Source of the DNA: Sitta carolinensis
Lineage: Eukaryota > Chordata > Aves > Passeriformes > Sittidae
Assembly (NCBI GenBank): GCA_032173965.1
Contig: CM063294.1
Span: forward strand, 2,960,452-3,024,451
DNA length: 64,000 bases
Direction: 5' to 3'
In this document: in pieces, positions 25,001 to 37,855 of the stretch
How the letters are laid out: the number at the start of each line of letters is the position of its first letter
How positions within the stretch are numbered: the first letter of the stretch is position 1
Made by a program: the position numbers and the translations under genes
Notes under the pieces: model-generated
The model's input: only the letters and a program-made list of their open reading frames with translations
The model's database searches: none
What the model was told of the DNA's origin: nothing

Positions 25001-25864
25001 CAGCATCAGCTTTACATAACACGCCAGTAGAGGGGAATTCTGGGGAATAAAGTTTATGTTGATAAACAATCCTTGCTGACCAGGATCTCGCTCTCAAAGT
25101 TGCGTGGTTATTCAGAGGATCACTGAGGGAACTGGGAATTACAAGCCAGCTGCCCCAGAAAAATGCGATGACTTGTGTGTTTACTCCGAGTGTCTGATAA
25201 ACCCCCAAAATATCTTATGACAGCAGGTAATTCTTTGTCAACATTTAGATTTCAGTGAAATGTCTTGATAGAGCCTTAGCACCCCAAATTAATTCCAGTT
25301 GGTGAGGACAGGAGAGCATCACATGGGCTGAGAACTGGGTGGGGAGGACCATGAACAATGGATTAGGATAAACAGCAGTGTGTCGAATTGTCAGGGGAGC
25401 GAAGGAGAGCACAGCCTTGGGAGCTAAAGTCGTTCCAGTTGCTGCCCTCCATGGTGACTGTGCAGAGTTAACCTCTGAAAGCTCTCCTTGGCACCCTGCA
25501 GCAAATCCGGGGAGTCCCTGAGGGCTCTCATGAAGTGGGATCTGTTCATTGTCAGTTACCTGGGAATGTTTTTTCAGAATATCCTTCATTGGGCAGGGCT
25601 GCCCCGTGATCCTGTCTGAGGTGTCCATTCAGCTTTTGTTCGTGCTCACAAAGACGCTCCAGATAATTAGCTGATATTTTGTCCAGGCATTTATTTACCA
25701 CCAAATTACAAAGGGAGGGGCACACATTGAAAAATGAGGTGAGAAGCATAATAGGGTAGGCTGTGCTCGACTGTGATGTTCCATCTTCATGATCCCCTGG
25801 CTTAGGCTGAGAGCTGGGTAATTGCTGGTGTGGGTCCTTGCTGAAAAGCACCATTAGAAAAGCA

Positions 25865-25968
25865 GATCTGGGACTGATCCTTTCTCTACGTGTGCAGGGG
25901 TCCTGTACCTACAAAATCTGGGATGAATTCTTCCTCTGTATGTGTGCAGGGGTTCTGCAACTACAAAC
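25865..25968. repeat. Imperfect 51-base tandem duplication
   Basis: Two adjacent units start at ATCTGGGA (25865 and 25916). Each contains a 'tgtgcaggggt' core and ends near CTACAAA. They differ at a number of positions, so the duplication is not recent. Confidence 0.7.
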
Positions 25969-28900
25969 AGCATCGTCTAGGTGAGCAGAAAGGCTTTCTT
26001 CTCATGGTGGTTCAGGCTTGACCATTAGGCAGAGGGCCTGCCACTGCAGGGATGGGCAGGCAAGGAGGGCGACCAGCAGTCACCTTTCATGGGGTGTGAG
26101 TGGACACTCAGCATCTACAGCCTGCAGCCAGGGGGAAAGTGTGACCCCCACGGCCTCCAAGCATTGCTGAAGTGTCTCTGAGCTGTGTGTGACAGTGGAG
26201 CTCCCAAAGCTCCATCACAAATAGGCAGAAAATCAGAAAAGCAGCACCAGTATTCAGGTGTCCGTCTGAGAGGGTGATTCAGGCCCTCTGGATTTCGTGG
26301 AGACAAAGCTTCTGGGAGCCCTTCTGTGAGATGTAGGAGGTAGTCAGCATCTCCAGAAATGAAAGGAGGATGAGACTGAGGCTAAAGAGCGATACTCAAG
26401 GTTTTCAAGATAATGGATTTTGCAAAGGGAGAAAAAAAATAAAATCATCGTCCTCACAATGAAGTTGAGACAGGAAGGACAAAGAGTGATTTTGGTTATC
26501 TATGGTTGGTGGCAGCTGGCATGGGCAAGGAGAAGGGAACAGAAAGTAGGGGTAGTGTAAAGGACAGGACAAAAGGAGAGATGGTCTACATGTTTGGAAT
26601 TATGGAATATCTCTTTTGCACCTGGGGACCAGAAGAGCCTCACAGGTCTCAGCAGCTGCCAGTGTGACTGGGCTCCCCATCAGCTGCCAAGCAGGGCCCT
26701 GTACTGACAGCCTTCCCACCAGGGCCTGGGCCTGTTTCCAGAGGGAATCCACTGCTGCCCCTTGGTGAGGTTGGGATCAGCTGTATCCTAAAATCCATCC
26801 AGGTCCTGGGGCACCCTGTGGGATGCAGTGTGGATGTGCAGTACAGCTTGGTTGTGTGTGGATCCTGGTGAGCTGGAGGGATGTTGTAGATCCCCCCTCG
26901 GGGCAGGGATGTGATCTGCTCAATATCTGAGTTGTTCTTCCAAGCTTATTCTTGTAATCCTGTGATTTGTTGTCCCCCTGAAATCTGTCTTTGGACCTTT
27001 CCAGGTTAGTTCTGTAGACCCAAAGGCCTATCCAGGCTTTCCCAGGGCAGCTTCTCAGCACCACTGTACCTTCCACAGATTCCTCAGAAACGACCTCACA
27101 TGCATGGAATATTTAGACATTTCCTATGAAATGGCATATTTGAGCATTTCCTATAAAAATGTTCTTCAGGAGAGGAGACCCCATTCTTTCAGGTTTTCTT
27201 AGTGTTCCCTGTAAATCCCTTTTTGGGTTCTAGGTGGTTGCATTCCTCTGCATGGAGCTTTTCAAGGGTGGCTTGGGGAGATGGTGAAGGGGGCCAGTGA
27301 GAGTGCAGAAGCGAAGGAGCAGCTCTGCAGGAATTTTGCAGAGTGGAGACTCTTCTTACCTGTCCAGCTCCACTGCCTCCTTACTTTTCCTTTGTCACCC
27401 CTGCATGGAGATGAGTACCACCCATGCTTACAACACAGGATGAAACCTACATTCTTCTGCCCTGTCTTCTCCCAGGTCTTCCTTGGATCCCAAACTCCTT
27501 CCGCTTGTTGTCACTGCTGCTTAAAATTGGCATTTGTGGTGGCATCCAGAGGTCCTGGCTGCAGCATTGTTCCCCTTGTGCTATTCACAGCACAGAGTCA
27601 TAACAAGAGCCAGTCCCTGCCCCAAATATATTAAGTGGGATCTTTGAGAGAGGAAATGGAAGCACAGAAAAGGGATGTGAATTGTCCCACTTTACGCAAC
27701 ATTTCTGGGATAAAACCCAGCACTATTAATAGCTTTTTGCTCAACAACCATCTTTTGTTCAGAACTCTGGTTTTCACCTTAAGTTGTTTGTGTTGTGAAG
27801 GATCTGCTGCCCAGTTTGGTGAAATTTCCCGTTTTGTGACCTAAAGCTAGACATGATGCAGGTCAATAAACCCATGTTCAGTTTGAACTCAGAATATTTT
27901 ACCTGCTTGGGCCATCACCATGTTGCCTATTGTCTCCTCTTTGCCCATGTTTTGCTGCTGCATCGTTGGTCTTTGTATTCAGTCACTTGTGTTCTGCAAT
28001 AACTCCTAGAAAATTACACCTTCCTGTGCTGCTCTTCCCTAAATCCCTCCGTGAAGTAGCTGGACAGCCAGGAAGGGTTGGCTCTCATCACAAAGTCAAA
28101 TTTGCTTTACCTTCTTTCTCATTTGCTGCCTATGAATATTCTATAAAGTGATCTTTCTGCCAGAGAAATATTTGTGGAAACAGAAACTGTTGATTAAATT
28201 TTAACGAAGAGTCACAGGAAGCAAATTTTAAAATTGCAACTGTATGTTTGTGATAATAAGAGCTCTGTCATTGCTGTCAGGGACTAGAATTGATGCAGGC
28301 CACAAAATCTCTTCATCCAACCAAAATGAGCCAGAGTTTCTTGATTTCTTTTTTTTTTCTTAAACACAAGCCACAAACTGCTCATGAGCAATTTACAAGC
28401 CAAAAATTAGCCAGGATGGCTTTCCAGAGAATAGTTCTGAAGAATATCGCAATAAGCAATATTCAAATATAAAACGAGGGAAAATAAGGATAAAAAAATT
28501 AATCAGGAAGAGCTGACATCCTGGAGACTCCTGGCAGCTGTAAATCAGCTTGGTTGGGGGACATTTCAGTGGAAGCCACCCATTGCTGTGCTCCAGTGGG
28601 GGTCCAGAGCTACTCAGAACAATGCTGGGAAGCCGCGCTCTGGACAAGGCAGGAGACACGCTGTGTTAGTGTCTCCACTGGGCAGTGCCCAGAGTCCCAG
28701 GCGGAATTTACGGCTCCATTTGCTGCTTCCCTGCAGCCCAGGGACCAGGGTGGCCCCGGCCCTCGCTCCCTGGGCTGGGCTGGGGCAGCCCTGCCTGGCG
28801 GGGTCTCTGTGCCTGGGGTCCCGCCGGGCTCCACGGTGGGCTCAGACCCTGGACACGGATCAGCTGGCACGGCCAGCGCTCCAGCAGTGCCACAGACCAG

Positions 28901-29987
28901 GGTGAACGGGCCACTGGGACAATGCTCTAGTGCAGGGTGGTAATTCCATCCACGCTTGGTGGGGTTTGGGCTCGTGGAAAAGCTGTCTCAGGGATGATCT
29001 TGAGTTTCTTTCCTGTGTTTGGATGAAAACCAGACCTGCGGTCACTTCTGGTACCAGGGCTTTAAAGCTTTTCTTCAACCAACAGCAAAACTTTTAATCT
29101 TTCTAATATAACATTACAGAGAACAAACGAGTCTCTAATGCAAGCCCTGGGGTCTCTTGTGGGGAGATCCCGATAAAAACAGGGCTTTCTGTTTTGGAAA
29201 TTCCCTCTGGTGGATTTGTCTCACCAGAGACAATGGTGAACTTTCAAAGTAGGCAGAGACATGGGAAAAAAAAGTAATTGTAATTAAGACTGCAAGTGGT
29301 TGGCTTTTGTCACAGAATGCTAGAGAATATTATTTTATAGGTTAAAAATTAAACGTCTTCACCTCAGTATTAGAGGCTTCTCACTGAATTTATTTATCCA
29401 GATATTAAAGTGCTTTCTTCTGTGAATCCCTGCTTCGTGTGGTGTTTCTCCTGGTTGTGTGTGAAATATCAAGATGTTCTTTGGCCCAGAACTTCCTGGG
29501 AAGTTGAAACAGCAAAAAAAAAATTTTGCCAGCTGAGCTGTCACGTCTGACCTTCACTTGACCTCTGTCTGCCCTGGGTTAACATCTTGTAACTGATCCC
29601 AAGATTCTCTATTTTTTCCCTGCCTGCCGAAGTTAAGGAAGTTTAAGAACACTGCTTGAAGCTGCCTCTCCCATCGAAGCCTGCTGGGGCAGGGAAGGAG
29701 GCGGATTCTCTGCTGGGATGGGGCTGGTGTGGGCTGGGGCCACCAGTCCCTGTTGGAGTGCAGTGTGTTGAGAGAGGGGAGAGGTCTCCAGAAGCACTGG
29801 CCCTGGGCTGTGCTGGGCAGGGTCTGTGTGGCAAACCTGGCACCTCCCCAGAGAGTCAGGCACCTCAGGCTTGCAGTGGCCCCTGTCCTGATTCCCCTGG
29901 AGGGCTTGGTGTGTGTTTGGGGCCCTGCTGTAACCACCCATTGCAGGGCCTCCTGTTTTTGCAGGATTTCCTGAGTCAAAGACTCAG

Positions 29988-30205
29988 CACAGAATCCCAG
30001 AATGGTTTGGGTTGGGAGGGACCTTGGAGACCATCTCATTCCAGCCCTGCTGTGGGCAGGAACACCTTCCACTATCCCAGGCTGCTCCAAGCCCTGTCCA
30101 GCCTGGCTTTGGACACTGCCAGGGATCCAGGGGCAGTCACAGCTGCTCTGGGCACCCTGTGCCAGGGCCTGCCTACCCTCCCAGGGAAGAATTTCTCCCT
30201 GCAGT
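29988..30205 (-). repeat. CR1 LINE, 3' part, antisense
   Basis: Reverse-complement CR1: 'cacagaatcccagaatggtt', 'tgggttgggagggaccttgg', 'caccttccactatcccaggc', 'ggctttggacactgccaggg' and 'gggaagaatttctccctgc'. A long open frame on the minus strand across here is a by-product of this repeat. Confidence 0.9.
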
Positions 30206-30378
30206 GCCCCCACCAGTCCATGGTGGTCTGTCTGCTGTTCTCCCATCCTTGGGAGAGCCCAGGTGGTGCAGGCAATCCCCTCTAACTGAGCTGCTCTCTC
30301 CTGCGTTTTAAAGCAACACCCCTGTGATTCATAAAATAGTAAAACACCCAGCAGGGTTTTCTTCACCCCTTTCTAGAG

Positions 30379-30597
30379 CCAATGACATTCCACTAATGGT
30401 CATTTGCATCTGCAAACTCTCCCCTGTAATCTGAAAGCTTTTAGCCTTTAGCTTTGCCATGACGTAAGGGGTCTATATATGGTTTCATGTACAGATTTCA
30501 TAATAAACATTTAATGAAATGAGGGGGTTTTCTGCTAACCTAGATTGTTTTGTCTCCTGGGGTGAGTTTTTCAATCACTTTCCTTTGGTGATTGAAA
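30379..30597 (+). promoter_or_regulatory. Promoter-like cluster with downstream hairpin
   Basis: Within about 130 bases lie CCAAT (30379-30383), the octamer ATTTGCAT (30402-30409), a CRE-like TGACGTAA (30460-30467), a TATA box (TATATAT, 30474-30480) and AATAAA (30502-30507). Some 60 bases further is a perfect 10-base inverted repeat, TTTCAATCAC / GTGATTGAAA (30569-30578 and 30588-30597, 9-base loop). The order resembles a compact LTR U3-R-U5 with a very short R, or an intronic promoter. No coding start follows and no LTR ends were identified, so the function is inferred only. Confidence 0.35.
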
Positions 30598-31582
30598 GAT
30601 GATGGATGCCACCCGGGTCTTTACCAAGGTTCTAGGGCAAGTGATTTGTGCTTAGTGCTCAGTGACTGAACAAAGGATTAATGTATTTTAAAGTTTTGGA
30701 TGCTTGGGGTAATTTCTTTGTTGGCTGGGTATGGACTGGAAGTCCACAGAGCATGGGTGGGCAATTTTTCTATCTGATTGTGAAGATAGAGATAAAGCTA
30801 TATTTTATGAATTGCTGTTTCCAAGGTCATCTGGAAATTGAGCACTTCATAAAACATATCTTTGTTCAAAGATATATTTGATTATATAAAATATGATCCC
30901 AGAATCAATTGGGTACAAACAAGATGTTGCCTTTAGGGTTGAAAACACATTGTTAGAGGCATGAAGAGCAGAAATTGTCGCTGCTGTCTTTGTGTGGCTA
31001 TTGTTTTTGGTCTTAATAGGAACAGAATGAATGACATTTTTCCACCAGACCACTTATGCTCAACTATACCTCCAGGACAACTTCCTGGCCAAAAATATTC
31101 AAAACAAACAAACACAATGGCAATTCTACTCCAATTACATTGTTTGCAAACCAGCTAGTGTTCATAGAGTACTAGGTTTGGCAAATCCAAGCACTTCAGC
31201 CCCTGGATTTTAATACTGGATATTTTCATATGCATGCCCTGGAGCTGTTGTGCTCCTCAGGTGAGTGTTTGAGCAGCCACCACGGGCACCCCCAGCATTG
31301 TGACAAAAGCACAGCCCAATTGTCTTAACAATTTGAGTGTTGGGAAGACATCCTTGCCCAGTGGCCAGATGCTCATTGATTTCAATGGAGCTGAGATTTC
31401 AGCCTAGGGCTCTGGACCAAATCATACAGCAATTTCAAAACTTTCACTGGAAAGAAGAATAACTGGATTTTTAAGTGTGGGAAAGACAGAGGAGGAGGAA
31501 TTTATCAGTTGCTCTTACATATAAGTGGAGCCAGGATTTGTAAGAGGAGAGAGAAATTTCTGGCTTTGTGGCACTTTTTCAG

Positions 31583-31690
31583 AGAATCTATGATTCATGA
31601 TTCTAAGATCTATGAGTCTGTGATTCATAATCTATGATTATGATTTTCATAGAATCATTAAGATTGGAAAAGACTTTCTAAGATCCCATG
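31583..31690 (-). repeat. CR1 LINE terminus with expanded tail, antisense
   Basis: A long, degenerate set of ATTCTATGA/ATGATT-like units is followed by 'catagaatcattaagattgg' and 'aaaagactttctaagatccc', the reverse complement of the CR1 3' end. Only the last hundred bases of the element are present. Confidence 0.85.
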
Positions 31691-32377
31691 GTTTGAGCTG
31701 CCAGAGGGATCCTATAGAGAGCAAACCTAAATCAACAAACCTGCTTATAACTTTCCAGTCAATTTTCTTTGGTGTTGGGAATGGTCATGAAAATAGAGAT
31801 TGTTGTAACTCGAAATTTAAATATATGTTTAATTTTTTTTTAACAGTGGTGTAAATTGGTGTTGTAGTCACTTCTTCTCCTTGAGACAGAAGGCTACAGG
31901 AGCTTAGTTACAGGAAAGAAACTTGTGTGTTAGGGAAGGTAGGGGACACATAGGGAGGAATAATGCATTAGTTCCATGCTTCATTCCAACCCTAAATCCA
32001 CAGATCTCAGGCTTTTCAGCATCTTCACACTTCCAGTCATCTGTGTCCCTTTCCCAGTGTCAGTTCTGTGTGAGGCAGCCGGGTGGGTGTCCCAGCAGAC
32101 CCTCCAGGACCTGCAGGAGTGGCTCCTCCAGCTCCCGCTGTGGGACCTCTCCCAGGAACAGAGATGAGCCTCTGAATCCTGCTGGCATAACTCTGGGGGA
32201 GAGGAAGGGCAGCAAGGACATCTCCCACGTCCTTGGAGAGCTCTGGGTTATTAACCCTTGCTGTTCTCTGCAGTTACTGCACAGGTAGACCCTCAGACAG
32301 TGGAGGTGTAAATGTCCCAAGTGAGCCCCATGGTCTAGTGCTGGCTCCTACATTGGAGTCCCTGCCCTCTGAGGGAG

Positions 32378-32575
32378 GTGAGGCCCTGGCATAGGGTGCC
32401 CAGAGGAGCTGTGGCTGCCCCTGGATCCCTGGCTGTGTTCAAGACCAGGTTGGGCAGGGCTTGGAGCAGTCGGGGATAGTAGAAGATGTCCCTGCCCATG
32501 GCAAGGGATGGAATGAGATGAGCTTTAAGGTCCCTCCCAACTCAAACCATTCCGTGGTTCCATGACTCCATGATC
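32378..32575 (+). repeat. CR1 LINE, 3' end
   Basis: Sense CR1: 'gaggccctggcatagggtgc', 'aagaccaggttgggcagggc', 'atgtccctgcccatggcaag', 'atggaatgagatgagcttta' and the tail 'ccgtggttccatgactccat'. Confidence 0.9.
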
Positions 32576-35500
32576 ACTGCTCATGGAGAAACATGGCTAT
32601 TTGTTAATTGAAGGGTCAAACAGTGGTTACAGCAAAATGCTGCCCCTTGGAAATGTGAATTTGTCATTGTTGTTTACCTGTCATGTACCCCTGCTTAGCA
32701 CACCAAGATCCGAGGCAGTGGCTCCAAAGACTGCCATGAGAATGTCTGGCCATGCTTTGGCATAAACTGAAACATAAATTGCCTGAAGTATAAAGCATAT
32801 TACAGATATATATTTTGTTCAATACTCTGGGTTTGGAGCCTGTAGTTACCCACTGGGGTAGAGGCTGGTTTGGGGCTATGTGTCAGTGCCACACCAAGGT
32901 TCTCTCCCGCAGGCTCTGGGCTGTGTGTGGTCTGGGGACGTTGTGTCCACCCAAGTAATAAAGACAGGGTTGTTGTACAGCCTCACTCAAATCCAGCCCT
33001 GTTACCTCCAGGGGCGTTGGAGGGTTGCAGACTCTGAGGAGTCCTTCTGACACTGCCACCAAGGAGCTGACTCCCCTCAGAGCTCTGCTGCAGACGCCAC
33101 AGCCTGCCTGGGTGCACAGCAGGGACTGCCTTTTGCCCTCTCCATAAAAACCTAGAAGAAAGGAAGACAAACACTGAGCATGTTGAGAGGCTTTTCTCCA
33201 GCAGATCCCATGTTTCCATTCCTTCTGGCAGGAGGAGCTTTCCTCAGAGTAGGTCCCTTCTTTGACAGGTTGGCATTTGCAGCCAATATTGAAATAAAGT
33301 CCAGGGATCAGGAGCTGCTGCTGTTGAGCTTCAGGTTTGTCTCCTTGTGAAATAAAGGCCAAATTAAACCCAAGCCAAAGGAGCATCACCTCTGATTAAA
33401 GCAGTGGATGCCTGAGGGAATGCATCAGGCAAGAAGTGAGATGTATCACAGTGGGGACGTGCTGACCCCAAGAGGTGATGATGTCCCAACCTGCATGGTG
33501 ATGTGCCAGGAACACATGTGCTTACTTTGCAGTAGAGAGGGCAGAAACAGGGAAAATTCCTTTCAGTTAGGAGCTGCCATCTTGGCAAATGTTTGTGGTT
33601 GAATTTGGAGCAAGTTGAGGCTGCAAATCAATTCCTATGTAAAGATGAATTCTGTAATTTTCCACCTTTGAGAGTGTTGAAATACTCATCTGAGGCATCC
33701 TATGTAAAAGGGATGGTCTGTGCAGGGAGCGGAATTTTGAACACCAAAGTGGGGGGGACTCTCCAGAAGGGGCTTAGGGAACATCAGTCTTTGAGACCTG
33801 GCTTGGACGGGTATCATGCCTCCAGATCTTGTCCTTCAGTGATGCCTGGAAACCTCAAGGACTGTGCCTGGAGCATCCTTTGGGTGTCTGGGTTCCTCTG
33901 GGGAGAGCTGGGAGCTCAGACCCACGGAGACACAGCTGGTTCTGCAGCTTCTCCACCCCAGCACCAACGTGGAAGGGCTGTCCTGAGAGCAATGGCTTGG
34001 GCAGGCTGTGAAACCCTGCTGCTTTCCAAGAGATCACCTGTGCACCTTCCTTCCCTCCCCCTCTGGCACAAGAGGGGTGTCCTGACCTGAGCACATCCAG
34101 GGCCTCATGTGGATACAGGCATGCCAAGGATCACCTGTGAGTCTGTAGTCTTAAGTCTCCTTACATCTTTCCATCCTTGTAAGAAAGCTTCTCTTTTCCA
34201 TTCCCAGGGGAATTCAAGCTCAGTTGCCTTTATCCTTAGCTTCTCAGAGACACAGAAGGATCTGGCTCTCCCAGGTCTCCAGATCCAACTACCTAAACCC
34301 TTTGCCAGCCTCCACGTGCCAGGCAGTGTGGGGGAGCCTCCAGTGGGTCACACTGCAGCCCTTGGAGGAGGCCAGGATGAGAAGTCACATCTCCTCCTGA
34401 GATCAGCTGTCCAGAGATCCCAGATGTGTCTGTGGAGCATCCCCATGGCTCGGGAAGCAGCGTCTGTGGCTGGTATTGCTGGCTGTTCCAGAGCTCATGG
34501 AGCACCTTTCCCAGGGTGACTGCTCCTGCCTTTTGCTGCCGAGGGGTTGTTTATGTAGGATGCTCTGTGGGTGGGATGTGGTTTTGTCACCACTCCATTG
34601 TTGGACTCTGTTTGGGCACTCTGCCCGAGGATGATTAATGGTGTTTTGAGTTGAGGCTCTGAGGTGCTTGCAGGCATAATGCAGGTACCAGAAGTAAAAG
34701 AGGTGTTGTTATCATCAAGGTACTTCAGTGTTATATCAAGTGTAATCAGAAGTGAATTAATTAAAGCAGTGTGTACATGTAAGTCCTTTTATGGTGGATG
34801 TTCAAACAACTCACATCGTGTAGTTTAGAGCTCAGCGTTTCAGATTTTGTAACCCTCTCTTCTCTGTGAGAAGGCAGCAGATGCCAGGGCTGCTCCCAGA
34901 GGACAAACCTCTCCTGCAAAGGTCTTTTTGTCAAACATGGCTCTCAAAACAAGTTAGGAAATTGTGTGCATTTGTTGCTCCTGGCTCTGGCACGTTTCAG
35001 GGTTAATTTTTACAGCTCACACAATTACTGTAGGATGGGACCTAATAGTTGCTCGTGTTTCATCTGACCTTGGTGTGAGCAAAAATCTGTAGAAAATTTG
35101 TATCTATTGTTGGTCTCAGCTCTACCAGGATCAAAATTCCTTTTTGCAGCATGACATACCCTTGACGTGGTTGTCACTTAGAAAAATTGCCTGGAAATAC
35201 ATCTGGCTCTTCTGTCCGACACCTCAGGCATCGTGAGGCTGGTGATACTTCACCCCACGGAGAGGAGACAAATTTGGATGGAGGAGGGGTTGACAGAACT
35301 GCAAGGTGACCAGGGATACAGATCCTAAGCTGTAGCTTCAGCCTGACAAGCAGAGCCCAAACTCTTCTCCTTGTTTTGGTGAACTTGGCAGCAGTGGGGG
35401 CCCAGCTGGGGGTGTTGCCAGTCCAGCTGTGGAGGAGACCACAGCTGGCAGGGATGTCCCATGGGAGCCAGAGGGTGAGGAGCTGAAACTGTAGCTTCAG

Positions 35501-35934
35501 CTCAGCCTGCTCCAGGGTGATGGGCAACCCCGTGTCTGTGTTTTGGCTCTGACAGAAGCTGGGAATTCATGGAAACATAATGAACTAGACCTGGACCCTG
35601 CTTGGTCCACATCTAAAGCTGTTTGCCCAGGTTAGTGTGCTATGTTGATATGTGTGACTTTGTTTTTCCAGCATACTGGAAAAATTATCAAACAAGGAGG
35701 AGATTAACATTACCCCAAGTGCTCAGAGCACTAAGAAAGGGGGCACTTAAAATCAATCCTATGGTCTTTTTGAACTAAACTCATGGTTTTCTGAGCTGCA
35801 ACTCTGTGATTTGGACAGGGCAGAGATGGGAAATGGGTCGAAAGCTGAAAATGTATCTAAATGTAAAACTTTGACATACTCCAGTATCAGCACTCTCTGT
35901 GCTGCTCTGGTCTCTCAAGCTACTTTAGTTTACT

Positions 35935-36130
35935 GCTGGAGAAGGTTGAAAGGTGAGTCAGTCATAGTTTACAAGTGCCTAAAAAGGGAAGGGGTTTCTG
36001 GTTGCTCGATGGGATTCAAATTTACCAGAGAAAGGCAGAGATCTCTTGGCTGGAAGCCAAAGTTAGAGAAGTTCAGACTATGAATAAGAGCTGCAGTTTA
36101 AACTTTTTATGAGTGAAAACCAGAGGCAAG
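35935..36130 (+). repeat. Ancient CR1-type LINE fragment
   Basis: The segment contains 'catagtttacaagtgcctaa', 'aaagggaaggggtttctgg', 'agagaaaggcagagatctct', 'tggctggaagccaaagttag' and 'ttcagactatgaataagagc'. It follows the same old CR1 layout as 11060-11345 but a different stretch. It is strongly diverged and its edges are approximate. Confidence 0.6.
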
Positions 36131-37685
36131 TCTTTGTCTGGAATTAAGCAGAGTCATCAGCAGTGAATGGTTCTAAATGAAGATTTCTGTGTTTTTCTGA
36201 AAGCTGCAGGAATTATGAAGTGAGGCTTTCCAGCCCAGAGCAGCCCTTCCCAGAGACCAAGGCCAGGCTTCCCTTTCGCCCAGAGCAAGGCTCTGGATGC
36301 TGTTTCCCAGGCTTGGGGCTCTGCCTGCTCTTCCCACGCTGCTGTCCAAGCACAAGCCCTGCTGCAGTGCAGCAGGAAGGGCACAGATGTGTCAGGGAGC
36401 ACAGCTCTGCCTCTTTCTGCACAGCCCTTTTCCCAGACACAGACCAGAGTATTTCGGGATTGGATTCCCCTTTCACTGCTCTGTCTGATTCAGCTGGGGA
36501 ATTGCAGTCCATGGAGTCCATGAAGTGTGGCCTGGAGCTGAATACATTGTCTCTTTCCCTCCTGTAGAGAGACACCAAAAACATGTAGACTGCGATGGAA
36601 AGATGTACTCCTCCCTTTTTCAGGCCAGGACTCTCTGCTGGAGGGGTGGGATGTCATGTTTGTGTGTCAGCTCTTTGGGTTTTTTGGATCTGCCTGCTTA
36701 GGAATCATCACTGTAATCATCACTGGTGGAATGTGCAGTTTTAGGTGAGACATGATTCATGTTGGTGGAGAGATCATGGAAAGTTCTTTGCTTGTTCTTG
36801 GCCCCCTTCTTCCACAGGCTTCAGGTTTCTGGGGTTTGCTCTGCTCTTGCCAACATTTTGGTGGGGAGGGACAGGACTGGCACCCCTTTCTCCCAGCTGT
36901 TTGCAGTTTCTCTTCCACTCAGGGTGATGGTAGTACATAGAACTATGGAAGGGAGACGAGAAGAAAATATTCTTTCACCCCCCAGGACTCAGTTTGTTAT
37001 ATCAGCTTTAACACCAGTTGAACTTTACATCTTACAACTGGTTCTAGCTTATAAAATATCACAATTCTTCACACCTGTGGCTTCTCTGAAATGAGACAAG
37101 AGTTGTCCCTTCAGTGACTGGTATCTCAGTCCAAATATTATGTCCATGTGCTGTCTGCTTCATAATTCTGCAGACCACCAGGCTGGAAAGACAATGAAGC
37201 AGATGCAGCTGTGCCAAGGTCAGGACCTTCCCTGTGTTTTAGGTGTATGGATAATGGGACAGGGTGACCTCGGGGTACAATAGGAGCTAACAGACACACA
37301 CACACATTCAGACAGAATAAATATTTGAGAGTCTATTTCTCTATTCCCCCAAGTGACCCCTATAAAAGCAAGGTCCTGTTTACCTTCCTGGCTCTCCATG
37401 CAGTGTTCTGAGAAGAGACCAGCTCTCTTCTCCCTTCACTGCCTTCCAGCTCTTCTGGGCAACTCATTTCCAGGCAAGGATCAGGGATATGGGTTCACAA
37501 AACCCATGACACCTTGGATTTTCACAGAAGTCCTAAAATTTGGTGAAAGCTGAGATCATTTCTGGTCAGAAGTCTCTGCTTGTGCCAAAGCACAGTGACC
37601 TGGGAAGCAGTGAGAAGTGTCAGTGCACAGCCTGCAATAATTACCTGCAGCTGATCCAATCTTTTTGTGTTGTCCCTGTCCCATT

Positions 37686-37855
37686 AGAATCATGGAATGG
37701 TTTGGGTTAAATCAACCTTAAAAAACCATAAAACTCACCTCATTCCAAGCCCCTGCCATGGACAGGGACACCTTGCACTATCCCAGGTTGCTCCAAGCCC
37801 TGTCCAACCTGGCTTTGGACACTTCCAGGCGTGGGGCAGCCACAGCTGCCCTGGT
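37686..37855 (-). repeat. CR1 LINE, 3' end, antisense
   Basis: Reverse-complement CR1: 'agaatcatggaatggtttgg', 'cccctgccatggacagggac', 'cactatcccaggttgctcca' and 'ggctttggacacttccaggc'. It is truncated after about 170 bases. Confidence 0.9.

Noticed and set aside
29554..30366. 270-codon open frame on the minus strand
   Set aside because: It runs through the CR1 copy at 29988-30205; the match to a repeat explains part of it and the remainder has no domain.
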